Positions 19,840-27,840 of a stretch of DNA of 64,000 nucleotides are shown piece by piece. The notes beneath the pieces were generated by a model, which was not told where the DNA came from, searched no databases, and saw nothing but the letters and a program-made list of their open reading frames with translations. The translations under genes were made by a program, and so were the position numbers. How positions within the stretch are numbered: the stretch's first letter is position 1; every line of letters starts with the position of its first letter. Location of the stretch: NCBI RefSeq assembly GCF_900156505.1, contig NZ_FTPR01000001.1:2194577-2258576 (forward strand), given 5' to 3'. Origin of the DNA: Yoonia rosea (GTDB taxonomy: Bacteria; Pseudomonadota; Alphaproteobacteria; Rhodobacterales; Rhodobacteraceae).

Positions 19840-20442
19840 ATGAACGAGCGTTGCGGCTGGGCCGGGCCCGAGCAGATTTACATCGATTATCATGACACCG
19901 AATGGGGTGTGCCCGAATATGACAGCCGCGCGCTTTGGGAAAAGCTGATCCTGGACGGGTTTCAGGCGGGGCTATCGTGGATCACGATCCTGAAGAAGCG
20001 TGATAACTTTCGGACGGCCTTTGCGGGGTTTGAGCCTGATACGATCGCCGAATGGGGCGAGGCCGATGTTGCGCGCCTGCTGGGTGACGCCGGTATCATC
20101 CGCCATCGTGGCAAGATCGAAGCAACCATCGGCAATGCCCGCGCATGGCAAGAGATCGAAGCGCGGCAGGGCTTTGACCGGTTCTTGTGGAACTATGTGG
20201 ACGGGGTGCCGCTGCGCACGACCATTTCGAACCGTGCTGATATGCCGACGCAATCGCCGCTCTCGGCACAGATCTCCAAGGATTTGAAAAAGGCGGGCTT
20301 CCGGTTTTGCGGGCCGACAATTGTCTATGCCTTCATGGAGGCAACAGGGTTGATCAACAATCACCTGACCACCTGTCCGCGGCATGCCCCGTGTGCGGCA
20401 TTGGCGCGCGATCCGGCCGATGTCTGGCCTACCAGCGTTTAA
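19840..20442 (+). CDS. tag: DNA-3-methyladenine glycosylase I, Tag
   Basis: 200 residues, family length. It removes 3-methyladenine from alkylated DNA. The N-terminal RCGWAG (zinc Cys) and YHDTEWGVP (zinc His and conserved WG) and the C-terminal NNHLTTCPRH (zinc His and Cys) are present, with GLSWITILKKR for the helix-hairpin-helix region. A purine-rich AAGGACACC precedes the ATG. Its end overlaps the convergent moaE end by 14 bases. Confidence 0.94.
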   Translation: MNERCGWAGPEQIYIDYHDTEWGVPEYDSRALWEKLILDGFQAGLSWITILKKRDNFRTAFAGFEPDTIAEWGEADVARLLGDAGIIRHRGKIEATIGNARAWQEIEARQGFDRFLWNYVDGVPLRTTISNRADMPTQSPLSAQISKDLKKAGFRFCGPTIVYAFMEATGLINNHLTTCPRHAPCAALARDPADVWPTSV

Positions 20443-20869
20443 GCGCGTCCTCGTCAGCGTCTTTGGCATCAACCCATGAGGCGCCCTGCGCGGTCACTTC
20501 TTTTTTCCAGAACGGCGCGCGGGACTTGAGGTAATCCATCAGGAAGTCTGCCGCCTCAAAGGCTGCGGCGCGGTGCGCGGACGCGGTGGCGACCATCATA
20601 ATCGGTGCACCAGGTTTCAGCGCGCCGTAACGATGGATCACCAATACATCGGCCAAGTCCCAGCGCGCGACTGCTTCATCCACGATTTTGCCAATCGCAG
20701 TTTCGGTCATGCCAGGGTAGTGTTCAATCAGCATTTCTTGCAGGTCGCCTTGGGTGTCGCGGACAACGCCAGTAAAGCTAACAACCGCACCAATATCGGT
20801 GCGCCCTTGCGCAAAGTCATTCAGCTCTGCGCCCGCGTCAAAAGGTTCTGCCTGCACACGAACCGTCAT
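20429..20869 (-). CDS. moaE: Molybdopterin synthase catalytic subunit MoaE
   Basis: 146 residues. It converts cyclic pyranopterin monophosphate to molybdopterin with sulfur delivered by MoaD. Diagnostic segments: GAVVSFTGVVRD, LEHYPGM-like IEHYPGMTE, VIHRYGALKPG, AHRAAAFEA and PFWKKEV with the catalytic Lys pair. It directly follows moaD, sharing one base (TGATG). The molybdenum hydroxylase operon a few kilobases away would need its product. Confidence 0.95.
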   Translation of the reverse strand: MTVRVQAEPFDAGAELNDFAQGRTDIGAVVSFTGVVRDTQGDLQEMLIEHYPGMTETAIGKIVDEAVARWDLADVLVIHRYGALKPGAPIMMVATASAHRAAAFEAADFLMDYLKSRAPFWKKEVTAQGASWVDAKDADEDALKRW

Positions 20870-21114
20870 CAGCCGCCTGTCATTGGCGGAAAGAACGCCA
20901 CTTCGCGGACACCATCAAGGGGTGCGTCGAAATCCGAGAGTTCCTGATCAAGTGCGACGCGTAAAGCGCTGATATCGGCAAAGGCAGCGGCATAGCGCTC
21001 TTCGCGCGCGCTGAGTTCCACAATCAGGTCGTTCACCGTTGCCGCACCTGTTTCTACCGTTTCATGCGGCAGACCAATGCGTTCACGGACCCATGCAAAA
21101 TATACAACGTTCAT
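20869..21114 (-). CDS. moaD: Molybdopterin synthase sulfur carrier subunit MoaD
   Basis: 81 residues, beta-grasp fold, ending FFPPMTGG; the C-terminal Gly-Gly is thiocarboxylated for sulfur transfer to MoaE. It begins MNVVYFAWVRERIG, typical of alphaproteobacterial MoaD. The start overlaps the pgsA stop by four bases and the stop shares one base with the moaE start. Confidence 0.94.
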   Translation of the reverse strand: MNVVYFAWVRERIGLPHETVETGAATVNDLIVELSAREERYAAAFADISALRVALDQELSDFDAPLDGVREVAFFPPMTGG

Positions 21115-21779
21115 ATCTCACCATCCCGCAGAAAAGGCCGCGATTTGTTGAAGTAATCCCAGCCTGTCACCAGTGTCAAAACCGCAGCGGCCCAAAGCAT
21201 TACGATACCGCCCCACCAGCTAATCACCATGCCTTGGTATTTCCACCACAGGCCCAACTCATCGGGGCCATTGCCAAAGATCGCGTCCTCGACCATCTCT
21301 TGTGTCATCGCGAGCGATTGCATCGCAAAATAATGCTCAAACGCGCCGGTCGCGAAAAGCATGGAAATCGCGACCATCTGGGCGGTTGTTTTCCATTTCG
21401 CAAGGTTCGTCACCTTCAGCGTACCAGCGGTATCGCCCAAAAACTCGCGCAGACCAGAGACAAAAACCTCGCGAAAAATGATCACCGTGGCAGGCAGCAA
21501 AATCCACGGGTTCATGCCGGAAAAGCCCGTAATCACGACCAGCGCAATGATCACCATCGCTTTGTCGGCAATCGGGTCAAGCATCGCACCAAGCTTGCTC
21601 TCCTGCTTCCATGCGCGCGCCAGATAGCCATCAAGAAAATCGGTCAGCGCCGCAACGATAAACAGCACCAGCGCGAACCAGTCCGCCCAAGGCCGCGCGA
21701 AATAAAGAAACATCACCACAACACCGGGTGCTGCGGCCAATCGCAGGATTGTGAGGATATTAGGCAGGTTTAATGTCAT
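21111..21779 (-). CDS. pgsA: CDP-diacylglycerol-glycerol-3-phosphate 3-phosphatidyltransferase
   Basis: 222 residues with about four to five membrane helices. The CDP-alcohol phosphotransferase motif is complete: DGYLAR, then eight residues to G, then MLDPIADK (D-G-x2-A-R-x8-G-x3-D-x3-D). It makes phosphatidylglycerophosphate, the first committed step to phosphatidylglycerol and cardiolipin. ATG 21779 begins MTLNLPNILTILR, the usual PgsA N-terminus; a frame extension upstream is ignored. It heads the pgsA-moaD-moaE operon. In related genomes uvrC typically lies just upstream (from memory); here the molybdenum hydroxylase block and the 26.3-27.8 kb insert lie between. Confidence 0.95.
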   Translation of the reverse strand: MTLNLPNILTILRLAAAPGVVVMFLYFARPWADWFALVLFIVAALTDFLDGYLARAWKQESKLGAMLDPIADKAMVIIALVVITGFSGMNPWILLPATVIIFREVFVSGLREFLGDTAGTLKVTNLAKWKTTAQMVAISMLFATGAFEHYFAMQSLAMTQEMVEDAIFGNGPDELGLWWKYQGMVISWWGGIVMLWAAAVLTLVTGWDYFNKSRPFLRDGEI

Positions 21780-21856
21780 AGATGAGTGGTAGCGCGGCGC
21801 GGCGTCCGATACCAGTAGGTGTGTCGAGAATCTGGCCCAATCCGGCGGGAATGGAT

Positions 21857-21885
21857 TTGACCCTCTGGGGCGTTCAAGACACAAT
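21857..21885 (+). promoter_or_regulatory. Putative promoter of the molybdenum hydroxylase operon
   Basis: TTGACC (21857-21862), 17-base spacer, CACAAT (21880-21885). The predicted start of transcription falls about at the edge of the 18-bp palindrome downstream, a typical repressor arrangement. Confidence 0.45.
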
Positions 21886-21894
21886 ACGCCTGAC

Positions 21895-21912
21895 GCGGTG
21901 CACGTGCACCGC
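21895..21912. promoter_or_regulatory. 18-bp perfect palindrome, putative operator
   Basis: GCGGTGCAC followed directly by GTGCACCGC, nine bases after the predicted -10 box and 28 bases before the first gene of the molybdenum hydroxylase operon. Its position over the transcription start suits a dimeric repressor; no regulator gene is adjacent. Confidence 0.55.
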
Positions 21913-21940
21913 AAATCCTACCGATATATGGGGATACCCA

Positions 21941-22804
21941 ATGAGATACGTTAAGCCCGAAAGTTTTGAGGCGGCCGCAACCCTATTGCGTGACGAAACC
22001 GGCATTTCCCGCATTCTCGCGGGTGGCACCGATGTGCTTGTGCAGCTGAAGGCAGAGATGGTCGAGCCTGATCTGATGGTCGATCTCAAGCATCTGCCCG
22101 GGATGCGTGAAGTCATCGCTGAAGACGGTGGATTTCGCATCGGGGCGGCGGTGTCAGGCGCGGAACTGGGTGAACATGACGCGCTAAAAGCAATGTGGCC
22201 CGGTGTGGTGGAAGGGGTCGAGTTGATCGGCTCTTCCCAGGTCCAAAGCCGTGCGACGATGGCAGGCAACCTGTGCACAGGCTCACCAGCAGGTGATGCG
22301 GTGCCTGCAATGGTCACAGCAGAAGCGGTGGCGCGGGTGCATGGCCCTGACGGGGTACGCGATGTGCCTGTTGTGGATATCCCGACAGGCCCCGGCAAGA
22401 ATTCCCTGAGCAAAGGGGAATTCATCACTTCGATCTATCTGCCTGCCCGCCCAGCGCATGCAGGTGACGCCTATTTGCGCTTTATTCCCCGCACCGAAAT
22501 GGACATCGCGGTGTCATCGGCGGCCGTCAGCCTTGCGCTCGAGGAGGATGGCACAGTCTCGTCCGCGCGCGTCGCGGTTGGGGCCGTGGCCCCGACGGTG
22601 CGTCTGGTGAAAGACGCAGGGGCGGCGCTTGTCGGCTCAAAGCTGGATGACGCAGCCATCGCTGCAATGGTGCACGCGGTTGAAGCTGCCTGTTCGCCGA
22701 TCACAGACAAACGCGGAACCATCGAATTCCGCACGAAAACAGCAGGGGTTCTCGCGAAACGCGCAGCCCTTATCGCCTACGGGCGCGCAGGAGGTCAGCT
22801 ATGA
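21941..22804 (+). CDS. FAD-binding subunit of a xanthine dehydrogenase-family molybdenum hydroxylase
   Basis: 287 residues, the medium (CoxM-like) subunit. The FAD pyrophosphate loop AGGTDVLVQLK (near residue 28) and the second FAD contact ATMAGNLCTGSPAGD (near 105) are intact. It passes electrons from the 2Fe-2S subunit to an acceptor. GGGGA precedes ATG 21941. It overlaps the 2Fe-2S gene by four bases (ATGA). The gene order FAD, FeS, Mo is the coxMSL order, but the large subunit does not have the carbon monoxide dehydrogenase loop. Confidence 0.92.
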   Translation: MRYVKPESFEAAATLLRDETGISRILAGGTDVLVQLKAEMVEPDLMVDLKHLPGMREVIAEDGGFRIGAAVSGAELGEHDALKAMWPGVVEGVELIGSSQVQSRATMAGNLCTGSPAGDAVPAMVTAEAVARVHGPDGVRDVPVVDIPTGPGKNSLSKGEFITSIYLPARPAHAGDAYLRFIPRTEMDIAVSSAAVSLALEEDGTVSSARVAVGAVAPTVRLVKDAGAALVGSKLDDAAIAAMVHAVEAACSPITDKRGTIEFRTKTAGVLAKRAALIAYGRAGGQL

Positions 22805-23277
22805 AAACGATACCCGTTGCAACAACCATCAACGGTGATGAGACAGAGTTCCTCTGCCATGCCGATGAAAGCCTTTTGGATGTCTTGCGCGACCGGCTTG
22901 GGCTGACCGGCGCAAAGGAAGGCTGCGGCACAGGCGATTGCGGTGCCTGCAGTGTGATGATGAACGGGCGTTTGGCCTGTTCCTGTCTGGTGCTGGGTGT
23001 CGAAACCGAAGGCGCCGAGATTGAAACCATCGAAGGCATGGCCAAGGGCGACAGCCTGCATCCTTTGCAACGTGTGTTTCTGGAAGAAGCCGCCTTGCAA
23101 TGCGGCATCTGCACGCCGGGCATTCTGGTGGCGGCCAAGGCGCTCTTGGAAAAGAACCCCGATCCAACCGACACCGAGGTACGCTATTGGCTGGCGGGCA
23201 ATCTTTGCCGCTGTACCGGTTATGACAAGATTATCAAAGCGGTCCAAACAGCGGCTGCTGAAATGAGAGGCGCATAA
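22801..23277 (+). CDS. 2Fe-2S subunit of a molybdenum hydroxylase
   Basis: 158 residues with two 2Fe-2S centres. The N-terminal plant-ferredoxin-type cluster uses GCGTGDCGACSVMMNG and a later CSCLVL. The C-terminal four-helix cluster uses CGICTPG and CRCTGYDKI. It relays electrons from the molybdenum site to FAD. It lies between the FAD and Mo subunits with a four-base overlap upstream and one base before the next ATG. Confidence 0.95.
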   Translation: MKTIPVATTINGDETEFLCHADESLLDVLRDRLGLTGAKEGCGTGDCGACSVMMNGRLACSCLVLGVETEGAEIETIEGMAKGDSLHPLQRVFLEEAALQCGICTPGILVAAKALLEKNPDPTDTEVRYWLAGNLCRCTGYDKIIKAVQTAAAEMRGA

Positions 23278-23278
23278 C

Positions 23279-25516
23279 ATGGCTTTTGACGCACAACCAA
23301 CCCGCAAGTTCAATGTTGTCGGCACCCGGGTCACCCGCCCGGACGGGATCGACAAGGTCACGGGCAAGGCCGCCTATGGCGCGGATATCTCTGCACCCGG
23401 TATGTTGCATGGCCGCATCCTGCGCAGCCCGCATGCCCATGCGCGGATCGTGTCGATTGATACGTCCGCAGCAGAGGCGCTGGCCGGGGTGAAGGCCGTT
23501 GTTACAGGTGCTGACCTTGCGATGCCGGATGACGCTGATTTCGCGGATGTGGCAATCAACTGCCTGGCGCGTGACAAGGCGCTCTACGATGGGCACGCTG
23601 TGGCCGCCGTCGCGGCAACCAGCAAAGCAATTGCGAAACAGGCGATCCGGCTGATCAAGGTAGAATATGACCCCCTGCCCCATGTCACCGATGTGGACGC
23701 CGCGATGAAACCGGATGCACCCGTGGTGCAGGAAGGCCGCGCGCTTGAGAACGTACCGGCAGGCATGTCGCAAAACGTGACCACCTACTGCAAATTCGGC
23801 CATGGTGATCTGGACGCGGGCTTTGCCAAGGCGGACAAGATCATTGCACGTAGCTTTAAAACCGCCGCAACCCACCAAGGCTATATCGAACCGCAAGCCT
23901 GCATGGCGAGCCTTGGCAATGATGGCCGTGGTGAGGTGTGGTGCTGCACCCAAGGGCAATACATGGTCCGTGCGAATTGTGCGGCTGTTCTGGGCGTCGA
24001 GGAAAGCCAGCTGCGCATCACATCGTCCGAGATCGGCGGCGGCTTTGGCGGCAAAACATCGACTTTCATTGAACCCGTGGCGCTCGCCCTGTCGCGCAAG
24101 TCGGGCAAACCCGTCAAGATTGTCATGACCCGAGATGAAGTGCTGAAGGCAACAGGGCCGACGATTTCATCGTCAATGGATATCAAGATCGGCATGACAA
24201 AAGACGGCCGCATTACCGCGGCACGTGGTGAGTTGCGCTATTCGGGTGGGGCCTATCCCAACTTTACCGTTGAAATGGGCGCACAGGCTGCCTTTGCCGC
24301 CTACGATCTGGAAGCGGTGGAAACCATCGGCTGGAACGCCATGACCAACCGTCCCAAGGAAATCCCCTACCGCGCCCCCGGTGCGCCCACAGCGATCTAT
24401 GCGGTGGAAAGTGTGGTGGACGAGCTTTGTCAGGAACTGGGCCTTGATCCACTGGACGTGCGTCTGATGAATGCGGCGCGCAAAGGCACCCTGTCGTCCT
24501 ACGGGCCGACCTTCAACGACATCGGGCTGGTCGCCACACTGGAAGCGGCGAAGGCCCATCCGCATTACACTGCCCCCCTTGGCCCGAACCAGGGGCGCGG
24601 ATTGTCCTGCGGTTTCTGGTTCAACTTTGGTGGCAACACCTGTGTGTCGCTGAACATCAATGACGATGGCACCGTTGGTGTGGTTGAGGGCAACCCCGAT
24701 ATCGGCGGCTCGCGCGCATCGATCTCGATGATGGCGGCGGAAGAACTGGGCGTGCCATACGATAAGGTGCGCACAGTGATCGCAGATACGTCGTCTTTGG
24801 GCTTCAACGATATCACCGACGGCAGCCGCGTGACCTTTGCGGTGGGCCTTGCCACGATTGAGGCTGCGCGCGCCGCCATCAAGGAAATGTGCCGCCGTGT
24901 GGCGAAAATCTGGGACATCGACGAAGACGCGGTGATCTGGGAAGATGGCGCTGCAAAACCTGCGGGCCCCAATGCAGGCACCCACCCGCCCATGACCTTG
25001 GCCGAGATTGCCGCCATTGCAGGCAACACCGGCGGCCCGATTGCAGGCCACCATGAGGTCAACGCCGATGGCGCTGGCGTCAGCTTTGGTGTGCACCTCT
25101 GCGATACCGAGGTCGATCCCGAAACAGGTGCCGTCAAAATCCTGCGCTACACGGTGTTTCAGGACGCAGGCAAAGCCGTACACCCCGACTACGTCGAAGG
25201 ACAGATGCAGGGCGGGGCCGTGCAAGGTATCGGCTGGGCGTTGAACGAGGAATACATCTATGGCGAGGATGGGCGTTTGCAGAACCCTGCCTTCCTTGAC
25301 TACCGCATTCCCGTGGCTTCGGACCTGCCACCCATTGAAACGGTAATCCTTGAAATCCCCAACCCCGGCCATCCCTACGGTGTGCGCGGCGTGGGCGAGA
25401 CGCCGATCGTACCCCCCTTGGCTGCAATCGCGAACGCTGTGTCACGCGCGGCAAACGTGCGGTTGACGGAACTGCCGATGTCGCCGCCACGTGTGTTAAA
25501 GGCAATCACGGGCTAG
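23279..25516 (+). CDS. Molybdopterin-binding large subunit, xanthine dehydrogenase family
   Basis: 745 residues, slightly short for CoxL but normal for the family. The N-terminal a/b hammerhead (KVTGKAAYGADI, HGRILRSPHAHA) and the MCD-cofactor loops GGGFGGKTS and YRAPGAPTAIYAVE are present; the catalytic Glu is in RGVGETPIVPP. The active-site loop lacks the AYxCSFR of form I carbon monoxide dehydrogenase, so CO oxidation is not supported. It probably hydroxylates an N-heterocycle, purine or aldehyde; the substrate is unknown. Expected chaperone genes (XdhC or CoxDEF) are not adjacent. Confidence 0.92.
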   Translation: MAFDAQPTRKFNVVGTRVTRPDGIDKVTGKAAYGADISAPGMLHGRILRSPHAHARIVSIDTSAAEALAGVKAVVTGADLAMPDDADFADVAINCLARDKALYDGHAVAAVAATSKAIAKQAIRLIKVEYDPLPHVTDVDAAMKPDAPVVQEGRALENVPAGMSQNVTTYCKFGHGDLDAGFAKADKIIARSFKTAATHQGYIEPQACMASLGNDGRGEVWCCTQGQYMVRANCAAVLGVEESQLRITSSEIGGGFGGKTSTFIEPVALALSRKSGKPVKIVMTRDEVLKATGPTISSSMDIKIGMTKDGRITAARGELRYSGGAYPNFTVEMGAQAAFAAYDLEAVETIGWNAMTNRPKEIPYRAPGAPTAIYAVESVVDELCQELGLDPLDVRLMNAARKGTLSSYGPTFNDIGLVATLEAAKAHPHYTAPLGPNQGRGLSCGFWFNFGGNTCVSLNINDDGTVGVVEGNPDIGGSRASISMMAAEELGVPYDKVRTVIADTSSLGFNDITDGSRVTFAVGLATIEAARAAIKEMCRRVAKIWDIDEDAVIWEDGAAKPAGPNAGTHPPMTLAEIAAIAGNTGGPIAGHHEVNADGAGVSFGVHLCDTEVDPETGAVKILRYTVFQDAGKAVHPDYVEGQMQGGAVQGIGWALNEEYIYGEDGRLQNPAFLDYRIPVASDLPPIETVILEIPNPGHPYGVRGVGETPIVPPLAAIANAVSRAANVRLTELPMSPPRVLKAITG

Positions 25517-25521
25517 GGGCG

Positions 25522-25767
25522 ATGGTCCGCGTCAAACTCTGGGGGTCGCTGCGCACCTTCGCGGATGGCGAGGAATGGGTCGAAGTGGAGGCCAGCAACT
25601 TTAAGGAGTTGCTGGACGCCTTGGTCGAAAAACACCCCGGCCTTGCCCCGCAGATCAAACGGGGGGTGTCACTGGCACTGGACGGGGTGATCTACCGCGA
25701 GGCATGGTTCACGCAGATCGGGCCGGAGAATGAGGTGATCTTGATGCCCTATATGGTGGGGGGATAG
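25522..25767 (+). CDS. MoaD/ThiS-family beta-grasp protein of the molybdenum hydroxylase operon
   Basis: 81 residues, VRVKLWGSLRTFADG start and a C-terminal MPYMVGG. The terminal Gly-Gly is the hallmark of sulfur carriers that are adenylated and thiocarboxylated. It starts five bases after the Mo subunit. A full moaD lies 4.4 kb away, so this is a second, operon-specific copy. It may deliver the terminal sulfido ligand or serve a dedicated molybdopterin synthase; that is inference from position. Confidence 0.85.
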   Translation: MVRVKLWGSLRTFADGEEWVEVEASNFKELLDALVEKHPGLAPQIKRGVSLALDGVIYREAWFTQIGPENEVILMPYMVGG

Positions 25768-25773
25768 CGTACC

Positions 25774-26334
25774 ATGCACGCGCTGTTTTTCGAGGTCCGC
25801 CCGAAACCCGGGCATCTGGAGCATTATTTTGAACATGTTGCACTACTGCGGCCGGTGCTGGCCAAGCATACCGGCCTTACGTTTCTGGACCGTTACGCAT
25901 CGCTGAAAGAGGCAGATGTGATCCTTTCCCATCAGCTTTGGGAAAGTGAAGAGGCCATTGTCGCTTGGCGCAAAGACGCAACGCACCGGCGGTCGCAAAC
26001 CGCGGGGCGGCAAGTGCATTTCACCGACTACCGTATTCGTGTCGGCGCGCGTGTCTTGCATTGGACAGGTGGCGAGGCGACACCTTTAGGGGCGTCTGAT
26101 ACCTCACATGTCGTCGCACTTTATGGAACGGCACCTGTGACGGACCCTGCCTTTGGCGGCTTCGAAAGCGTCAATCACAAAGGCCAGTTCATTGCGCTGG
26201 CGACGGTCGATCGCGCTGCGGCCGCGCAGGCGTTGCTTGATCAACACCTTGGCACGTCCGGTCTGGAAGAGGCTGCGATCTACAGTATCCGCCGCGATTA
26301 CGGGCAGCATGACCGGACGCAAGCGCCGACTTAA
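25774..26334 (+). CDS. Antibiotic biosynthesis monooxygenase (ABM)-like protein
   Basis: 186 residues. The first 100 residues have the dimeric alpha/beta-barrel pattern of ABM proteins (ALFFEVRPKPGHLEHYFEHV, QLWESEEAIVAWRKDATHR, FTDYRIRV). The second half repeats a similar but weaker pattern (ALYGTAPV onward), so it may be a two-domain member. ABM proteins include oxygenases and heme-degrading enzymes. It is the last gene of the molybdenum hydroxylase operon, six bases after the ThiS-like gene. Its stop codon overlaps the end of the uvrC remnant on the other strand. Confidence 0.78.
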   Translation: MHALFFEVRPKPGHLEHYFEHVALLRPVLAKHTGLTFLDRYASLKEADVILSHQLWESEEAIVAWRKDATHRRSQTAGRQVHFTDYRIRVGARVLHWTGGEATPLGASDTSHVVALYGTAPVTDPAFGGFESVNHKGQFIALATVDRAAAAQALLDQHLGTSGLEEAAIYSIRRDYGQHDRTQAPT

Positions 26335-26420
26335 CCATTCTCATGGAAGTAATCATAGACTGTCTGCGCCAGTTTCGCTGACACCCCGTCCACCGCGTTC
26401 AAATCGGCCAAATTGGCCCG
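26331..26420 (-). pseudogene. Remnant of a second uvrC 3' end (29 codons plus stop)
   Basis: On the minus strand these 90 bases encode [20 protein letters not shown] and on to [12 protein letters not shown], the same residues as the end of intact uvrC at 27841-27930 except one (Asn for Lys). At DNA level there are ten further codon differences and all ten are synonymous; the stop is TAA instead of TGA. Homology ends just upstream of the Arg codon. This is a fragment of a different uvrC allele and not a recent tandem copy. It lies in direct orientation to uvrC and bounds a 1.4-kb insert. Confidence 0.88.
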
Positions 26421-26668
26421 CTTTGCTATGGTTCGGGCACTTATTATACCGTCCCCGACGGCCCGCTTGAACAAGGGGCGGAATACGCAGTTTAGGCTTG
26501 AATGCCCGCACGTCCGGCCTGTAGACCGTAAGGATAGTTTTGTAATTGTACGGGCCGTTACAGGCTCACTCATTCACAACTTACCCCATGGCAATTTGTG
26601 AACACAGGGCGTCATTTGGGCCCATACCAAAAGGGATAGGTGTCCACTCAATTCAAGTGAGGACTCTC

Positions 26669-27730
26669 ATGAAACACGATACAATACTGATTACCGGTCT
26701 TTTGGTGGCGGCTTTGGCCACACCCACGATGCTGGCCGCGCAAGGCTGGGCCAATCCGGCAGAGCGCTACGTAGATGCGCATCTTGCCTATGCCGACGCA
26801 GCCTGTCCGATTATGGAAAACGGTATCGACCACTTCGTCTACTTTGCACGTGATCGGGGTGCGTTGCGTAATCATGCCTTGCTAGAGGCCCCGCGCTTTG
26901 ACGGTGCCCAAATCATGTACGCCTGGGCAGAGCTTGAACCGCGCGAAGGTGTCTACGACTTCAGCAAAATTTACGGCGACCTCGCCTATCTGGACCAATA
27001 CGGCAAGCAGCTGTTCATCCAACTGCAGGACGCCAGTTTCTGGGAAGGTTTTGTACCGGTGCCGGACTACCTACGCGCGGAAACCTATAATGGTGGTGCC
27101 GTCGAACAACTGTCTGAAACCGGCGAGGTGAATGGATGGGTCGCAAAGCGTTGGTCTCCGGCTGTTCAAGCCCGTTTCGCCGCACTGCTTGACGCGCTTG
27201 GCACCGCGTTTGATGGCGAAATTGCAGGTATCAATCTGCAAGAGACGGCCATCGGCGTATCCGCCGACAACGATCCCAGCTTCTCGCCAGAACTTTATTT
27301 CGACGGCATCAAAGCCAACATGACCGCGCTAAAGGCGGCGTTTCCACAAACAACGACACTGCAATATGCAAACTTCATGCCCGGCGAATGGCTGCCTTGG
27401 GAAGACGAAGGTTATCTGCAAGGCGTCTATCAGCATGGCAACGCTATTGGTGTCGGCCTTGGCGCGCCGGATTTGCTGATGCAGCGCAAAGGACAGCTCA
27501 ACCACCCTTTGGCGATGATGCACGAAGGTGACTATTCGGTTCCCTTGGGGATCGCTGTGCAGGACGGGAACTATATCGGCCAGACCAATTCGAACGAGAA
27601 CCTATCGGTGCGGTCAAATATCGTGCCCAAGCTGCATGCTTTTGCCGAAGACTTTCTACAGGTGGACTACATGTTCTGGGTTAACCAATCGCCTTATTTC
27701 GAAGAGGATGTGCTGCCTTGTTTTGAGTGA
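26669..27730 (+). CDS. Exported glycoside hydrolase-like TIM-barrel protein
   Basis: 353 residues. GTGAGGA precedes the ATG. A signal peptide ends near ALATPTMLAAQG (residue 26). The body has the glycosidase-barrel look: IMYAWAELEPREGVYDFSKI resembles the region after strand 2 in GH5/GH42-type enzymes, and GINLQETAIG near residue 190 could hold the acid/base Glu. I cannot assign a GH family or substrate, and catalysis is not proven. The gene is alone between the uvrC remnant and intact uvrC, so it was probably acquired together with that rearrangement. Confidence 0.75.
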   Translation: MKHDTILITGLLVAALATPTMLAAQGWANPAERYVDAHLAYADAACPIMENGIDHFVYFARDRGALRNHALLEAPRFDGAQIMYAWAELEPREGVYDFSKIYGDLAYLDQYGKQLFIQLQDASFWEGFVPVPDYLRAETYNGGAVEQLSETGEVNGWVAKRWSPAVQARFAALLDALGTAFDGEIAGINLQETAIGVSADNDPSFSPELYFDGIKANMTALKAAFPQTTTLQYANFMPGEWLPWEDEGYLQGVYQHGNAIGVGLGAPDLLMQRKGQLNHPLAMMHEGDYSVPLGIAVQDGNYIGQTNSNENLSVRSNIVPKLHAFAEDFLQVDYMFWVNQSPYFEEDVLPCFE

Positions 27731-27840
27731 CCTCTGCGTCGTCCCAGCACGTTCGGGTTTGCGCCCTCCGACACTGAATGCGTTGTCGGAGCGGCGTGAG
27801 TTAGGTCGCAACGGTCGCAGCCCGGACCGCCGCCTTGGAA

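Noticed and set aside
20869..21114. MoaD as part of the molybdenum hydroxylase operon
   Set aside because: It is on the opposite strand in the pgsA-moaD-moaE operon; the hydroxylase operon has its own MoaD/ThiS-like gene at 25522.
24173..25372. A 399-residue open frame on the minus strand
   Set aside because: It lies wholly antisense to the molybdenum hydroxylase large subunit, has no ribosome site or recognisable domain, and is a by-product of GC-rich codon use in the real gene.
21941..25516. Aerobic carbon monoxide dehydrogenase (coxMSL)
   Set aside because: The large subunit has YRAPGAP where form I enzymes have AYxCSFR, and no CoxDEFG genes follow.
26331..26573. An 80-residue protein gene ending in the uvrC-like sequence
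   Set aside because: Only the last 29 codons have homology; the rest is unrelated filler with no ribosome site, so it is a gene fragment.
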